DNA of 64,000 nt from an uncultured bacterium (lineage in GTDB: Bacteria > Verrucomicrobiota > Kiritimatiellia > CAIKKV01), in the NCBI GenBank assembly GCA_938038445.1, contig CALHRZ010000006.1, positions 62,001 to 126,000 of the forward strand, written 5' to 3'. Shown here in pieces: positions 34,609-43,451 of this stretch (position 1 is the first letter of the stretch; every line of letters starts with the position of its first letter). The notes under the pieces are model-generated. The model was not told the DNA's origin and did no database searches. It was given only the letters and a program-made list of their open reading frames with translations. The translations under genes and the position numbers were made by a program.

Positions 34609-35784
34609 TCAGCCCCCCTTCGCCGCTGGGCGAGGAACAAAGGGCGAAAGCGCGCGCAACTTGGCCACAATGCGGGGCAATTCGCGCAAGATGGCCTCGA
34701 TGTCAGCCTCTGTCGTAAAGCGGCTAAGACTGAGGCGGATAGATCCATGAACCGCGGTAAACGGCACTCCCATGGCGCGTAAAACGTGCGAAGGCTCCAG
34801 GGAACCGGAGGAGCAAGCCGACCCGGAGGATGCGCAAATCTGAAGATCGCTGAGATGATACAGAATGGCTTCGCCTTCGATGTAGTGAAAGCTGATATTC
34901 GTCGTGTTGGGAAGGCGTTCCACGGAATCGCCGTTGCGGCGGCTGTCTGGACAGGAGGCCAGAATTCCTTGTTCCAACCGATCCCGGAGAGCCGCCATCC
35001 GCCGGGAATCTTCCTCCATTCGCAAACGAGCCAGTTCGCACGCCTTCCCGAGCGCAACGATCCCCGGCACATTTTCCGTACCGCTTCGCCGATTCCGCTC
35101 CTGATGCCCACCAAGAATGAGCGGGGCAAACGGTGTGCCACGCCGGATGTAAAGAGCTCCAATCCCTTTGGGCGCATGAAGTTTGTGCCCAGAAAGCGTC
35201 AAAAAATCCACCGGCACGCGGGAAACATCCACCGGAACTTTTCCCGCCGCCTGCACGGCATCGGTATGAAAAAAGGCCCCGGCGGCCTTGAGACGGGGCG
35301 CCAGGCGAGGGATCGGAAAAAGAACCCCCGTTTCATTGTTCGCCCACATGAGACTGACAAAGACAGGCGCCGATTTCAGCGCTGCGCCCAGTTCCTCCTC
35401 GCGAAGCCGCCCCTCCTCATCAACGCCAAGTTCGATCTCCGTATAACCCTTCTCTTTGAGATGGCGGCAGGGCTCAAGCACCGCCGGATGCTCCACTCGA
35501 CTCGTAATGACGGTCCTCACCGCGGGTACCGCTTCCGTCAGACCCCGAATCGCCGCATTGTCGCTCTCCGTTCCCCCACTCGTGAATACGATTTCCGATG
35601 GGTCGGCCCCCAGAAGAGCGGCAACCTGTTCGCGGGCCTGTTCCACATGGCGGCGAACATTCCCCCCAAAGGCATGCATGCTGGAGGGATTTCCCCAACG
35701 CTCCCGAAGAAAAGGGGCCATCGCCTCAAGCACTTGCGGGTCCGGCTGGGTCGTGGCGTTGTTGTCCAGATAAACGACGCTCAC
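34609..35784 (-). CDS. nifS: Cysteine desulfurase
   Basis: 391 residues. PLP enzyme: YLDNNATTQPDPQVLEAM, TSGGTESDNAAI, the Lys in TLSGHKLHAPKGIGALY (PLP Schiff base), GGHQERNRRSGTENV and the active Cys loop SSGSACSSG. It takes sulfur from cysteine for Fe-S assembly. The longer SSGSACSSGSLEPSHVL loop fits the NifS/IscS type. It overlaps the nifU gene by 4 bases. Confidence 0.95.
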   Translation of the reverse strand: MSVVYLDNNATTQPDPQVLEAMAPFLRERWGNPSSMHAFGGNVRRHVEQAREQVAALLGADPSEIVFTSGGTESDNAAIRGLTEAVPAVRTVITSRVEHPAVLEPCRHLKEKGYTEIELGVDEEGRLREEELGAALKSAPVFVSLMWANNETGVLFPIPRLAPRLKAAGAFFHTDAVQAAGKVPVDVSRVPVDFLTLSGHKLHAPKGIGALYIRRGTPFAPLILGGHQERNRRSGTENVPGIVALGKACELARLRMEEDSRRMAALRDRLEQGILASCPDSRRNGDSVERLPNTTNISFHYIEGEAILYHLSDLQICASSGSACSSGSLEPSHVLRAMGVPFTAVHGSIRLSLSRFTTEADIEAILRELPRIVAKLRALSPFVPRPAAKGG

Positions 35785-36617
35785 GGCCGCGCCTCCTTAA
35801 CCACCATAGAAGGGGACACGAATTCGCGCAACGGTTTCTCAACCAACTCCCGAAGGGTGAACTCCGCCATCTGGCAATTGGCGCACATCCCCCGCAAGGC
35901 CACATAAACCACATCGCCGTCCACATCCACCAGCTCGACATCCCCGCCGTCCTTGCGCAATTTCGGCCGAATGTCCCGATCCAGCACCTCTTCGATCATC
36001 CGAACCTTTTTTACCATCGTCAACCGGCCGACAGAAGAAGGCGGCGCTTCCGCCGGCGGCTTAAGCGATTCCAGTATGCGAGCAATGTCCTCCTTGCATC
36101 GGCCGCATCCTCCCCCCGCCTTCGTGTAATGGGTCACCTGTTCGACCGTGGTCAGATGATTCTCCTGCGCCACACGCCGGATTTCCTCCTCCGTCACACC
36201 GAAACACGTGCAAATCACTTTCCCTTCCAGAATGCGTTTGGACTTTTTTCCGCTTCGGTAGTTTTCGATGGCCGCTTCGAGCGCCTCCCGGCCCATCACC
36301 GAACAGTGCATCTTTTGTTCGGGAAGACCGCCAAGATAGTCGGCAATATCTTGATTCGTAACACGAGACGCCTCCTCGACCGTCATTCCCTTGATCATTT
36401 CGGTCAAGGCGGAGGATGAGGCAATCGCGCTCGCACAGCCAAACGTCTGAAACTTCGCATCAGCGATCCGTCCATCAGGACCAAGCTTAAAGGTAAGCTT
36501 CAGGGCATCGCCGCAGGCCAATGAACCCACTTCTCCCACGCCGTCTGCATCTTCGATAACGCCCACATTCCGGGGGTTACGAAAATGATCGAGTACCTTA
36601 TCGGAGTATTCCCACAT
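35781..36617 (-). CDS. nifU: Fe-S cluster assembly scaffold NifU (full length)
   Basis: 278 residues with all three NifU parts. IscU-like scaffold: ACGDALK, FGCASAIASSS and KMHCSVM give its three Cys. The BFD-like ferredoxin region has ICTCFGV and GGGCGRC. The C-terminal Nfu domain has GMCANCQMAE. It builds Fe-S clusters and hands them to targets, with NifS supplying sulfur. The pair nifU-nifS is coupled. Three-domain NifU also occurs outside nitrogen fixers, so nitrogen fixation need not be inferred. Confidence 0.95.
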   Translation of the reverse strand: MWEYSDKVLDHFRNPRNVGVIEDADGVGEVGSLACGDALKLTFKLGPDGRIADAKFQTFGCASAIASSSALTEMIKGMTVEEASRVTNQDIADYLGGLPEQKMHCSVMGREALEAAIENYRSGKKSKRILEGKVICTCFGVTEEEIRRVAQENHLTTVEQVTHYTKAGGGCGRCKEDIARILESLKPPAEAPPSSVGRLTMVKKVRMIEEVLDRDIRPKLRKDGGDVELVDVDGDVVYVALRGMCANCQMAEFTLRELVEKPLREFVSPSMVVKEARP

Positions 36618-36629
36618 CGTAACCCGCCT

Positions 36630-38216
36630 TCAAGCCTGCGGAAGATCCGCAAGGTTCTTTTTAATGGTCTGATATTCAGGATCCTCGGGTTTGAATTCTT
36701 CGAGGGCTTTCCGGTAATACCGCACGGCTTCACGACGAGCTTCCGCCGCTTCCTCTATTCGACCGGCCTTCTCCAGAAGGCCGGCAATCCGCTTCGCATT
36801 GTAACCCAGAATCATCTCCCGGGTCACCCGTTCGTCCGTGACCGGGTCGCGATGCCCCCCATCGTCCTGTGCTTCTATGACTTTCATAAAGGCGCGAAAC
36901 CGCCGTACCGCTTCCTCCGTATCCCCCCGTTGGAGAGCGGCATGAGCCCGAACCTTATTAAGCATCGTTTCATGCCAGACGGCGTCATGGCCGGGCACCC
37001 CTTCCTGAAGCAACATCTCCAGCAAGGAATAGTTCTCCGTGCGAAACCCCCCATCCAGAATGACGCCAACCACCTGTGCCCGGTCGAGATCGGAGTCCAC
37101 CCGCCCCAGAAGATCACGGGCAAAGGCGATTGCGACTTCAACCGCAGGCACAGGCGTCTCGGGCGCCAAGACCAGATCCGATAGCTGGGTCAAACCGCCC
37201 GCCAAAACCGGCGGAGGAAGCCCCCATGCTTCCAAGCGCCGCAGCCGCTCCACCCCGCCGGCCAGATCGCCGGCTTCTCGCGATCGGCCAATGTACCAGC
37301 GAACCGCACGCCGACGCGCGTTCGCTCGGTCCCGAAACGCCCCCTGCGCAAGAAACTGTTCCATCCAGCGTTCGACCCCTGCCATTGCCTCCGCCTCCTG
37401 CGCGACCCGCACCGCCACGTCCACCAGCCGTGAAAGGGCCGCATCGTCCAGCCGATCCGCCGACCCGACAAGGAGCTCCACGGCTGTCGGGATCTCCCGA
37501 CGATGGAAGGCCAGTTCAATTCGGGTCACCGCAGCGGCCCGAAGAAGAGCGGCCGGCTTCCCCCGCCTCTCCGCCTCCGATAGGGCGCGTTCCACGATCT
37601 CCAGCCGGTTCGCCCCCATCGCGGACTGAACCAGCCAGGACCAAAGACCCACCGCCTGGTCTTCGAGCAGAATTTCCCAAGCGCCCATCAGCGCCTCCAT
37701 CGCCTCCTCATGCCGCTGAAGCGCCTGAAGAGCCGTCAGGCGGTTGCGCAAAACGACGCCGGCCGCTTCCTTTCCCGTTTGGATCCCGTCCAGCCGCTCG
37801 CACCAGGCAAGAACGCGCTCATGGCCGTCTTCTTGGGCGGCGAGCGCTTGTTCGATGATTCCGAATGCCTCGAGAGCGGCCGCTTGATCGCCGGTTTCAA
37901 GAGCTTTGATCAGCCGATTTTGGGCATCCTCGATCCGACCTTCCCCGACGAGAATGCCCAGGAGCAAGGACAAGACCCTCCCTCGACTCTCGCCGGAGAG
38001 AGAGACCATTCCATTTTCAAGAATTGTAATCGCTCCGTCCACATCGCCAAGATTTAATGCCTCTTCCGCCTTCTGCGCCAGTTCCATGGCTGGGTCGGGG
38101 CGTTCGTGCGCCCCTTCATGGCTGGATCCACCACCGCTTTCCCCTTTTCGTCCCCCCCGACACCCCATGGCCAGCGTCAGCGCGATCACCATTCCCATGC
38201 TCCAACATGACTTCAT
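36630..38216 (-). CDS. TPR-like lipoprotein
   Basis: 528 residues. Lipobox GMVIALTLAMGC at residues 8-19, then a Ser/Gly-rich linker and a long helical, Ala/Glu/Arg-rich region with TPR-like repeats: QKAEEALNLGDVDGAITILE, LQALQRHEEAMEAL, VRAHAALQRGDTEEAVRRF and ARREAVRYYRKALEEF. Probably anchored in the outer or inner membrane as a scaffold. The start has AGGAGG and a clear promoter upstream (38252-38280). It heads the transcript that continues into nifU. Confidence 0.8.
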   Translation of the reverse strand: MKSCWSMGMVIALTLAMGCRGGRKGESGGGSSHEGAHERPDPAMELAQKAEEALNLGDVDGAITILENGMVSLSGESRGRVLSLLLGILVGEGRIEDAQNRLIKALETGDQAAALEAFGIIEQALAAQEDGHERVLAWCERLDGIQTGKEAAGVVLRNRLTALQALQRHEEAMEALMGAWEILLEDQAVGLWSWLVQSAMGANRLEIVERALSEAERRGKPAALLRAAAVTRIELAFHRREIPTAVELLVGSADRLDDAALSRLVDVAVRVAQEAEAMAGVERWMEQFLAQGAFRDRANARRRAVRWYIGRSREAGDLAGGVERLRRLEAWGLPPPVLAGGLTQLSDLVLAPETPVPAVEVAIAFARDLLGRVDSDLDRAQVVGVILDGGFRTENYSLLEMLLQEGVPGHDAVWHETMLNKVRAHAALQRGDTEEAVRRFRAFMKVIEAQDDGGHRDPVTDERVTREMILGYNAKRIAGLLEKAGRIEEAAEARREAVRYYRKALEEFKPEDPEYQTIKKNLADLPQA

Positions 38217-38251
38217 ATCAAAACCTCCTGTTTAGGGCAGTTCACACACTT

Positions 38252-38280
38252 ATTGTCAAGAACTTCCCCGTGTCTGTCAA
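38252..38280 (-). promoter_or_regulatory. Promoter of the TPR-lipoprotein/nifUS transcript
   Basis: On the minus strand TTGACA (38280-38275), a 17-nt spacer and GACAAT (38257-38252). Followed by AGGAGG at 38229-38224 and the ATG at 38216. This is a conventional leadered gene. Confidence 0.6.
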
Positions 38281-38317
38281 CTGGCAAAGTCGGCCAAAGA
38301 AAGGGCATTCGCTCCCT

Positions 38318-40828
38318 TTAGGGCAAAGCAGGGCTTGTCGTCTCTCCTTTCAACGTAAAACTTCCCTGTCCTCGAGCGGTTTTCCGATGCTCAACTGCCG
38401 GCGGCTTCCATTTGCAAAGGAGATAAACGGCCAACAATGCTTCCAAAGGATCGGGAGGAGGCTGTTCCAACAATAGGGCCATAAACCAAAGCACAATACC
38501 CCAGCGACGTTCGGCCCATAAGACGGTTTCCGCAAAAGCCATCCCATCCCCCACAAGGGGCAGCTTATGCTTGAGTGCCGCCAGCCGCCGGGCCAGTTCG
38601 TGAGACTCTCGAACAGCGGCCGCATAATCGCGCAGCAGCCAGGCTTGCTCGACGCGATCCACGTCCATCAACAGTTCCTCCCGGACACGGACAAACGCCT
38701 CGTCGGGCAGCATCCGGAGTTCGACGCGGAGCCGGTCCACCAACTGTCCGACCGGTTCCCCATGGGACTGAAGTTCCCCGTTTAATACCTGATAAAATTC
38801 GCCGCGATCCCCCAAAAGATCCGCAATCGCACAAGCCAGCGTGCGCTTGACCACCCGGCTCTTGGCTTGCCGCAGCCGAGGGATCGCACGGAAAATCGCA
38901 TCCAATTCTCCGAGCCGAGCAAGGGCTTCCGCCGCCGCCGCCACCACCCGCTCGTCGTCCGTTCCGTAAAGAACGTCCAACAGCGGACCGATGGACCCGG
39001 AATCCCCCAGGACTCCCAATGTCCGCGCAACTTCTTCACGGATTTCGGGAGTCCCGACGTTGAGTAAACGGATCAACAAAGGAACCGCCCGAGCATCGCC
39101 CGCTTTTCGTAATCCCTTGACAATTTCAGGGCCGATGTCCACGAGAGGGTCCTGCAGCCGCGCCAGCAAAGCATCCACAGCGTCCGGCGTTCCGATTCGA
39201 CCCAACGCCAAGGCCGCCTCCTCCCGGACATCCGCATCCGGGTCTTCCAAAAGCGCAATCAGGTCGGCCACGGCAATCTCGATGCGTGCATCGCCCAGCT
39301 GACGGATTGCCTTGGCACGGCGGTCGGGTTCCGGAGACGACTGTAGCACATGAAGATTCATCATATTGGACACCATTCGGAGAGGATTGGTGGTAATCAA
39401 CCCGAGAATCACATTTCGGAAGGAGACCCCCCGCTCCGGATCTCGAATTCGAAGATGAAGAGGAACCACAACGAAACAGATGAAGAGAATTTGAAGCGTG
39501 ACCAGCACGTGAAAATAGGTGAATCGGCCGAATAGGGGAAGAGGGAGCACCAAGCCGTCGGGCGGCAGAACGCCGCGCCAGGCATCCGCCAACCATCCGC
39601 CCAGGAAGGCGGCTGCAGCTCCCGCCAGCCCGATAAGTCCCTGGTAGATCGCAATCCCGACCGTTCGATGCACCTCGGGGGTCTTCGCCATCAACAGCGT
39701 CGTCTGGCATGCGGCGGCGACGGATGAGAACAACCCCGCCGGAACGTTGGCAAGAATCAGAAGAAAGATCGGTTGGGGAATGCGTAACCGTCCGAAACCG
39801 GGGAAGGCCAACGGAACATCGCCGGCCCTCACGAAAAACCACACCAGGACCACAGCACCGTACAAGAGCAGACAGACCGCGGCTAGCGTCCGCGCCCCGA
39901 TTCGATCCACCACCAGCCGGGCCACAAAGGCGCCGAGAATGCCGCCCACACCCGCCACCATCGTCGTGTACGAAAGATGGGTATAGGTAACGGCAAAAGA
40001 CTCTTTGAGAAATATGGCATGAAAAGGAGCCATAATATAAATGGCAAAGTTCCAGGCGCCAACGGCGTACAGCACACGCCGGTATTCCGCGTGTCGAAAG
40101 GATGCCGTCAGAACAGTCCACAAAGATTCCCTTCCCGTTTCCCGGCGAGGCATCGGTTCCGGAACCCGGCTGTGGATGAACAGGTCCACAATGCCGGCGA
40201 CGGAAGCAATGGTAAAAACCACAATGAACCCCGTGAAATCGAAAAGAGTTAGCCGACCCCGGGGAAAAAAGTCCAGGATCACCCCATACACAAAAACCGC
40301 CGTCAACATGGAACTGTAAATGAACGCATTCCGAAACGCCCAGAACCGGGCCCGAAGGGAATCGGGCAGAAAGTCCGACATCCAACTCAGCCACGGCGCC
40401 GTCCCTATGCTCGCAAAAAAAGAACTGATGCCGATCGTTCCAACAAACAGCATCGGAAGATGAGGGCGAAGGACCGGCATCCAAGTGGTGGACAGCACCA
40501 AGAACAGGGGGATCGCAAGCCACAGCGTCCGATGAATAAAAGCATTCCAGAACCACATGGGCTTCCGGGCGGGAAGCCGTTCGGTAAGAAGAGAACTGAG
40601 AATCTGGAAAAGACCGGCGCCCAGCGAGACCGTAGACAGGAGCCCCACCAGGGTGCCACTGGCGTTCAGCCGCTCCATCAACATGGCCAGCGGCATCCCG
40701 CCGGCCGAAATGAAAAACAAAGCGAAAACAACGGCCAGATTGCTCCGCGCCATCCCATGCCGGATGTCCCGCTCGGTAATCAGCCGACCTGCCGTCGAAT
40801 AGCGGCGTTGGGAAAAATCAGAATGCAT
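38318..40828 (-). CDS. MFS-like permease fused to a HEAT-repeat domain
   Basis: 836 residues. Residues about 30-460 form a 12-helix MFS transporter (AVVFALFFISAGGMPLAML, GTAPWLSWMSDFLPDSLRARFW, YTTMVAGVGGILGAFV). Residues about 500-720 are HEAT repeats: RAKAIRQLGDARIEIAVADL, VREEAALALGRIGTPDAVDA, IREEVARTLGVLGDSGSIGP and VVAAAAEALARLGELDA. About 100 residues follow, of unclear fold. HEAT solenoids serve protein contacts, so the permease may be tied to a cytosolic partner. It lies 22 nt after kdgK, so it is likely the sugar-acid permease of that operon. The start codon is uncertain; ATG at residue 26 is possible. Confidence 0.8.
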   Translation of the reverse strand: MHSDFSQRRYSTAGRLITERDIRHGMARSNLAVVFALFFISAGGMPLAMLMERLNASGTLVGLLSTVSLGAGLFQILSSLLTERLPARKPMWFWNAFIHRTLWLAIPLFLVLSTTWMPVLRPHLPMLFVGTIGISSFFASIGTAPWLSWMSDFLPDSLRARFWAFRNAFIYSSMLTAVFVYGVILDFFPRGRLTLFDFTGFIVVFTIASVAGIVDLFIHSRVPEPMPRRETGRESLWTVLTASFRHAEYRRVLYAVGAWNFAIYIMAPFHAIFLKESFAVTYTHLSYTTMVAGVGGILGAFVARLVVDRIGARTLAAVCLLLYGAVVLVWFFVRAGDVPLAFPGFGRLRIPQPIFLLILANVPAGLFSSVAAACQTTLLMAKTPEVHRTVGIAIYQGLIGLAGAAAAFLGGWLADAWRGVLPPDGLVLPLPLFGRFTYFHVLVTLQILFICFVVVPLHLRIRDPERGVSFRNVILGLITTNPLRMVSNMMNLHVLQSSPEPDRRAKAIRQLGDARIEIAVADLIALLEDPDADVREEAALALGRIGTPDAVDALLARLQDPLVDIGPEIVKGLRKAGDARAVPLLIRLLNVGTPEIREEVARTLGVLGDSGSIGPLLDVLYGTDDERVVAAAAEALARLGELDAIFRAIPRLRQAKSRVVKRTLACAIADLLGDRGEFYQVLNGELQSHGEPVGQLVDRLRVELRMLPDEAFVRVREELLMDVDRVEQAWLLRDYAAAVRESHELARRLAALKHKLPLVGDGMAFAETVLWAERRWGIVLWFMALLLEQPPPDPLEALLAVYLLCKWKPPAVEHRKTARGQGSFTLKGETTSPALP

Positions 40829-40849
40829 TCGCGCGAACGCCAGTTCCGA

Positions 40850-41947
40850 TCAGCGGATTACCCGAGCACCCTTGGCGCTAAGGGCGGCCTCAACCTCTTT
40901 CAGAGTCGCCATGCTCGTGTCGCCCGGCGTGGTCATCGCCAAGGCGCCATGGGCCGCCCCATATTCAACGGCTTCGCGGGGCGTTTTCCCGGCCAGAAAA
41001 CCATAAAGGAGGCCGGACGCGAAACTATCCCCTCCCCCCACGCGGTCGAAGATCTCCAAATCCGGCCGCGGGGTGGCCTCATAAAAACTTCCATCATAGT
41101 AAAGAACCGCCCCCCAGTCATTCCGCGTGGCTGTTTTCGCATTGCGAAGCGTGGTGGCCACAGCTTTGAAGTTCGGAAACATCCGCACCGCCTCGACAAT
41201 CATCTTGCGGAAGTTCGAGGGATCCAGATTGGAAAGGTGGGGATCCATTCCCGGAACCTCAAACCCCAGCGCCGCCGTAAAATCCTCTTCGTTGCCGATC
41301 ATAACATCCACCAGCGGCGCAATCCGCCGGTTGACCTCAACGGCGCGAGCGGTTCCCCCCTGCCCCTTCCATAGCGAAGGGCGAAAATTCAAGTCAAAGG
41401 AGACGATGGTGCCTGCCGCCCGGGCTTCCGCACACGCTTCCAAGATCGTGTCGGCCGTCGTCGGCGAAAGGGCCGCAAAAATCCCCCCCGTGTGAAACCA
41501 CCGAACCCCTTCTTCACGAAAAATCCGTTTCCAGTCAAAATCGCCGGGCTTGATCTGCGAGGCGGCGCTGTTGGCTCGATCCGAACACCCCACGGCAGGC
41601 CGAATTCCGAATCCCCGCTCGGTAAAGTTCAACCCCACCCGGGCCGAGCGGCCAATCCCGTCAAACGGCACCCAACGAACTAGCGATAGATCCACACCGC
41701 CCTGCAACATCAAATCTTCCAGAAGGCGGCCGACCTCGCTGTCTACAATCGCCGTCGCCACGGCCGTCCGCAGCCCAAAACATCGGCGCAAGCCGCGGAC
41801 GACATTGTATTCACCGCCTCCTTCCCATACCTGAAACGATCGGGCCGTCCGAATCCGCCCTTCCCCAGGATCAAGACGAATCATGACCTCCCCCAGCGCC
41901 AAAGCATCCCATCGGCAACTCTCTTTGGGTCGAATCGTCAGGGGCAT
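40850..41947 (-). CDS. kdgK: 2-keto-3-deoxygluconate kinase (PfkB family)
   Basis: 365 residues from ATG 41947 with AGGAGG 8 nt upstream; the track's 16-residue extension enters eda. PfkB kinase: ALGEVMIRLDP near the start, VSFDLNFRPSLW and the ATP/anion-hole motif DRVGGGDSFASGL (catalytic Asp). The link to the aldolase (4-nt gap) supports KDG as substrate, giving KDPG for cleavage. The long insert with RSARVGLNFTERGFGIRP contains a substrate-binding region. Confidence 0.85.
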   Translation of the reverse strand: MPLTIRPKESCRWDALALGEVMIRLDPGEGRIRTARSFQVWEGGGEYNVVRGLRRCFGLRTAVATAIVDSEVGRLLEDLMLQGGVDLSLVRWVPFDGIGRSARVGLNFTERGFGIRPAVGCSDRANSAASQIKPGDFDWKRIFREEGVRWFHTGGIFAALSPTTADTILEACAEARAAGTIVSFDLNFRPSLWKGQGGTARAVEVNRRIAPLVDVMIGNEEDFTAALGFEVPGMDPHLSNLDPSNFRKMIVEAVRMFPNFKAVATTLRNAKTATRNDWGAVLYYDGSFYEATPRPDLEIFDRVGGGDSFASGLLYGFLAGKTPREAVEYGAAHGALAMTTPGDTSMATLKEVEAALSAKGARVIR

Positions 41948-41951
41948 CGCC

Positions 41952-42626
41952 TCATCCTCCTCGTATGCGTCGAATAAGAGCCAAGGTCTGCGCAATTCGC
42001 GCCGCCAAGCCCTTGTAATCCTCTTTTCCCAACAACTCTTTCGTGATCAGATTCGATCCCATCCCCACACAGGCCACTCCGGCACGAAACCAGGCCCGCA
42101 ACGATTCCTCCGTACACTCCACCCCGCCGGTCGGCATCAGCAGCGTCCAGGGGCAAGGACCTAACACCGCTTGGACAAATTCGGGGCCGCCCACCGAAGC
42201 ACCGGGAAAAATCTTGCAGATTTCGCAGCCCATCTCCTCAGCCGCCGATATTTCCGAGGCGCTCCCACAACCAGGCGAATAGGCGACCTTACGACGATTG
42301 CATACACGCGCCACGTCCGGATTGAAAACCGGTCCGACCACAAACGCCGCGCCACAGTTGATATACAACGCCGCGGTCGCAGGGTCCACAACCGATCCCA
42401 CCCCGAGCATCAGATCGGGCAACGCCGCCGCGCAATAGCGTTCCAGCGCCGAGAACACCTCCCACGCGTGATCCCCCCGATTCGTGAACTCGAGAATGCC
42501 GCAGCCGCCTTCCACACACGCCGCCGCGACTTGTTTCGCCTTCTCAAGATCCGCGCTGTAAAACACAGGAACCAGACCCGTTTCGGTCATCCGGTTCAGC
42601 ACATCCAACCGTCGAAACCGTGCCAT
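41952..42626 (-). CDS. eda: 2-keto-3-deoxy-6-phosphogluconate (KDPG) aldolase
   Basis: 224 residues from ATG 42626 with GGGGAGG upstream; the track extension is not needed. KDPG/KHG aldolase barrel: GILEFTNRGDHAWEV (Glu), the Schiff-base Lys in CEICKIFPGASVGGPEF and LMPTGGVE. It splits KDPG to pyruvate and glyceraldehyde-3-phosphate, the last step of the uronate/Entner-Doudoroff route. It lies between gntR (11 nt) and kdgK. Confidence 0.93.
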   Translation of the reverse strand: MARFRRLDVLNRMTETGLVPVFYSADLEKAKQVAAACVEGGCGILEFTNRGDHAWEVFSALERYCAAALPDLMLGVGSVVDPATAALYINCGAAFVVGPVFNPDVARVCNRRKVAYSPGCGSASEISAAEEMGCEICKIFPGASVGGPEFVQAVLGPCPWTLLMPTGGVECTEESLRAWFRAGVACVGMGSNLITKELLGKEDYKGLAARIAQTLALIRRIRGG

Positions 42627-42637
42627 GGTATCCTCCC

Positions 42638-43294
42638 CTATGCAATCTGGGAATTGAAATAAGCGAGCCAAACCGACTGGGCTTCGTCATACTGGCCCTT
42701 CCTGAGCAAATCGAGAATTTGCCGGCCCGGCATCCCCCCCTTCCCCTCTCCCTTTTTCTTCCCCTTCCCCAGCGCATTTTTTAGACACCCCATCACCACG
42801 CTCGCATAAAACGCGACCCCACTGCATCCCAATCGTTCCAGCAGCATCCGCGTGAAGGCCTGCTCGGCTTCCGACCACGCCCCCTCGCTCTCCGCCTTCG
42901 CCGCTTGCGCGGCCAATTCGGTCCAAGCTTCTTCCTTCACCTCCGCCCCCCGGCCCGCTTGCAGCGTTCCCGCCACAAGAACCGACAACGTCTTCAAAAG
43001 CGCCGCAGGCTCAATCCGGGAAAGCGCATAATGAAACGTCAGCAGCTCGCCCAGCTTTCCGTTGTCCATCATCCCCACCGACAACCCCCGCCGGGGCGCC
43101 GCACGAATGATTCCTAAATATCCCAGCGATTTGGTGGCTTCCCGAACCACCACCCGACTGACTCCAAACATTTCGGCAAACTGCTGTTCCGTTGGCAGCC
43201 GATCGCCTGTTTTCAATTCGTTTTCCAGGATGTAATCCCGAATTCGCGAGGCCACTAGCTCGCCCAGCGTTTTTTTGGTAACCAACATGGACAT
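42638..43294 (-). CDS. GntR-family transcriptional regulator (FadR/FCD type)
   Basis: 218 residues from ATG 43294, where GGGAG lies 9 nt upstream; the track's first ATG (43300) is only 3 nt from it. N-terminal winged helix: IRDYILENELKTGDRLPTEQQFAEMFGVSRVVVREATKSLGYLGII. C-terminal all-helical effector domain (FCD-like). It heads the eda-kdgK-MFS genes and is divergent from 43452-45809, so it probably regulates both, with a sugar acid (perhaps KDG or KDPG) as effector. Confidence 0.9.
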   Translation of the reverse strand: MSMLVTKKTLGELVASRIRDYILENELKTGDRLPTEQQFAEMFGVSRVVVREATKSLGYLGIIRAAPRRGLSVGMMDNGKLGELLTFHYALSRIEPAALLKTLSVLVAGTLQAGRGAEVKEEAWTELAAQAAKAESEGAWSEAEQAFTRMLLERLGCSGVAFYASVVMGCLKNALGKGKKKGEGKGGMPGRQILDLLRKGQYDEAQSVWLAYFNSQIA

Positions 43295-43345
43295 TCCCAT
43301 TCACTCCCGATTGGCGCATATTTGCCGCAATTCCTACGACAATAC

Positions 43346-43356
43346 TTCATCATGAA
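43346..43356. promoter_or_regulatory. Candidate GntR operator
   Basis: TTCATCATGAA is a perfect 5+1+5 palindrome in the 160-base region between gntR and the divergent gene, next to the presumed gntR promoter (TTGTCG on the minus strand). Position fits an operator; no second copy was seen, so chance remains possible. Confidence 0.3.
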
Positions 43357-43415
43357 CATTTATATTTTTATTTCAAGCTTCATTTTGTCCGCCGATCCGT
43401 CCCGTCGCTTTTTGC

Positions 43416-43443
43416 TTGACTCCCAACGTTGCACCCTTATGCT
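43416..43443 (+). promoter_or_regulatory. Promoter of the unknown large enzyme, giving a leaderless mRNA
   Basis: TTGACT (43416-43421), a 16-nt spacer and TATGCT (43438-43443). The ATG at 43452 lies 8 nt beyond, so transcription starts at about 43450, leaving no room for a ribosome site. The track's TTG start at 43416 is in fact this -35 box. Confidence 0.5.
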
Positions 43444-43451
43444 CACTCGCC

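Noticed and set aside
39126-40556. 476-aa minus-strand ORF
   Set aside because: Alternative frame of the MFS-HEAT gene with Ser/Cys/Arg-rich composition and no domain.
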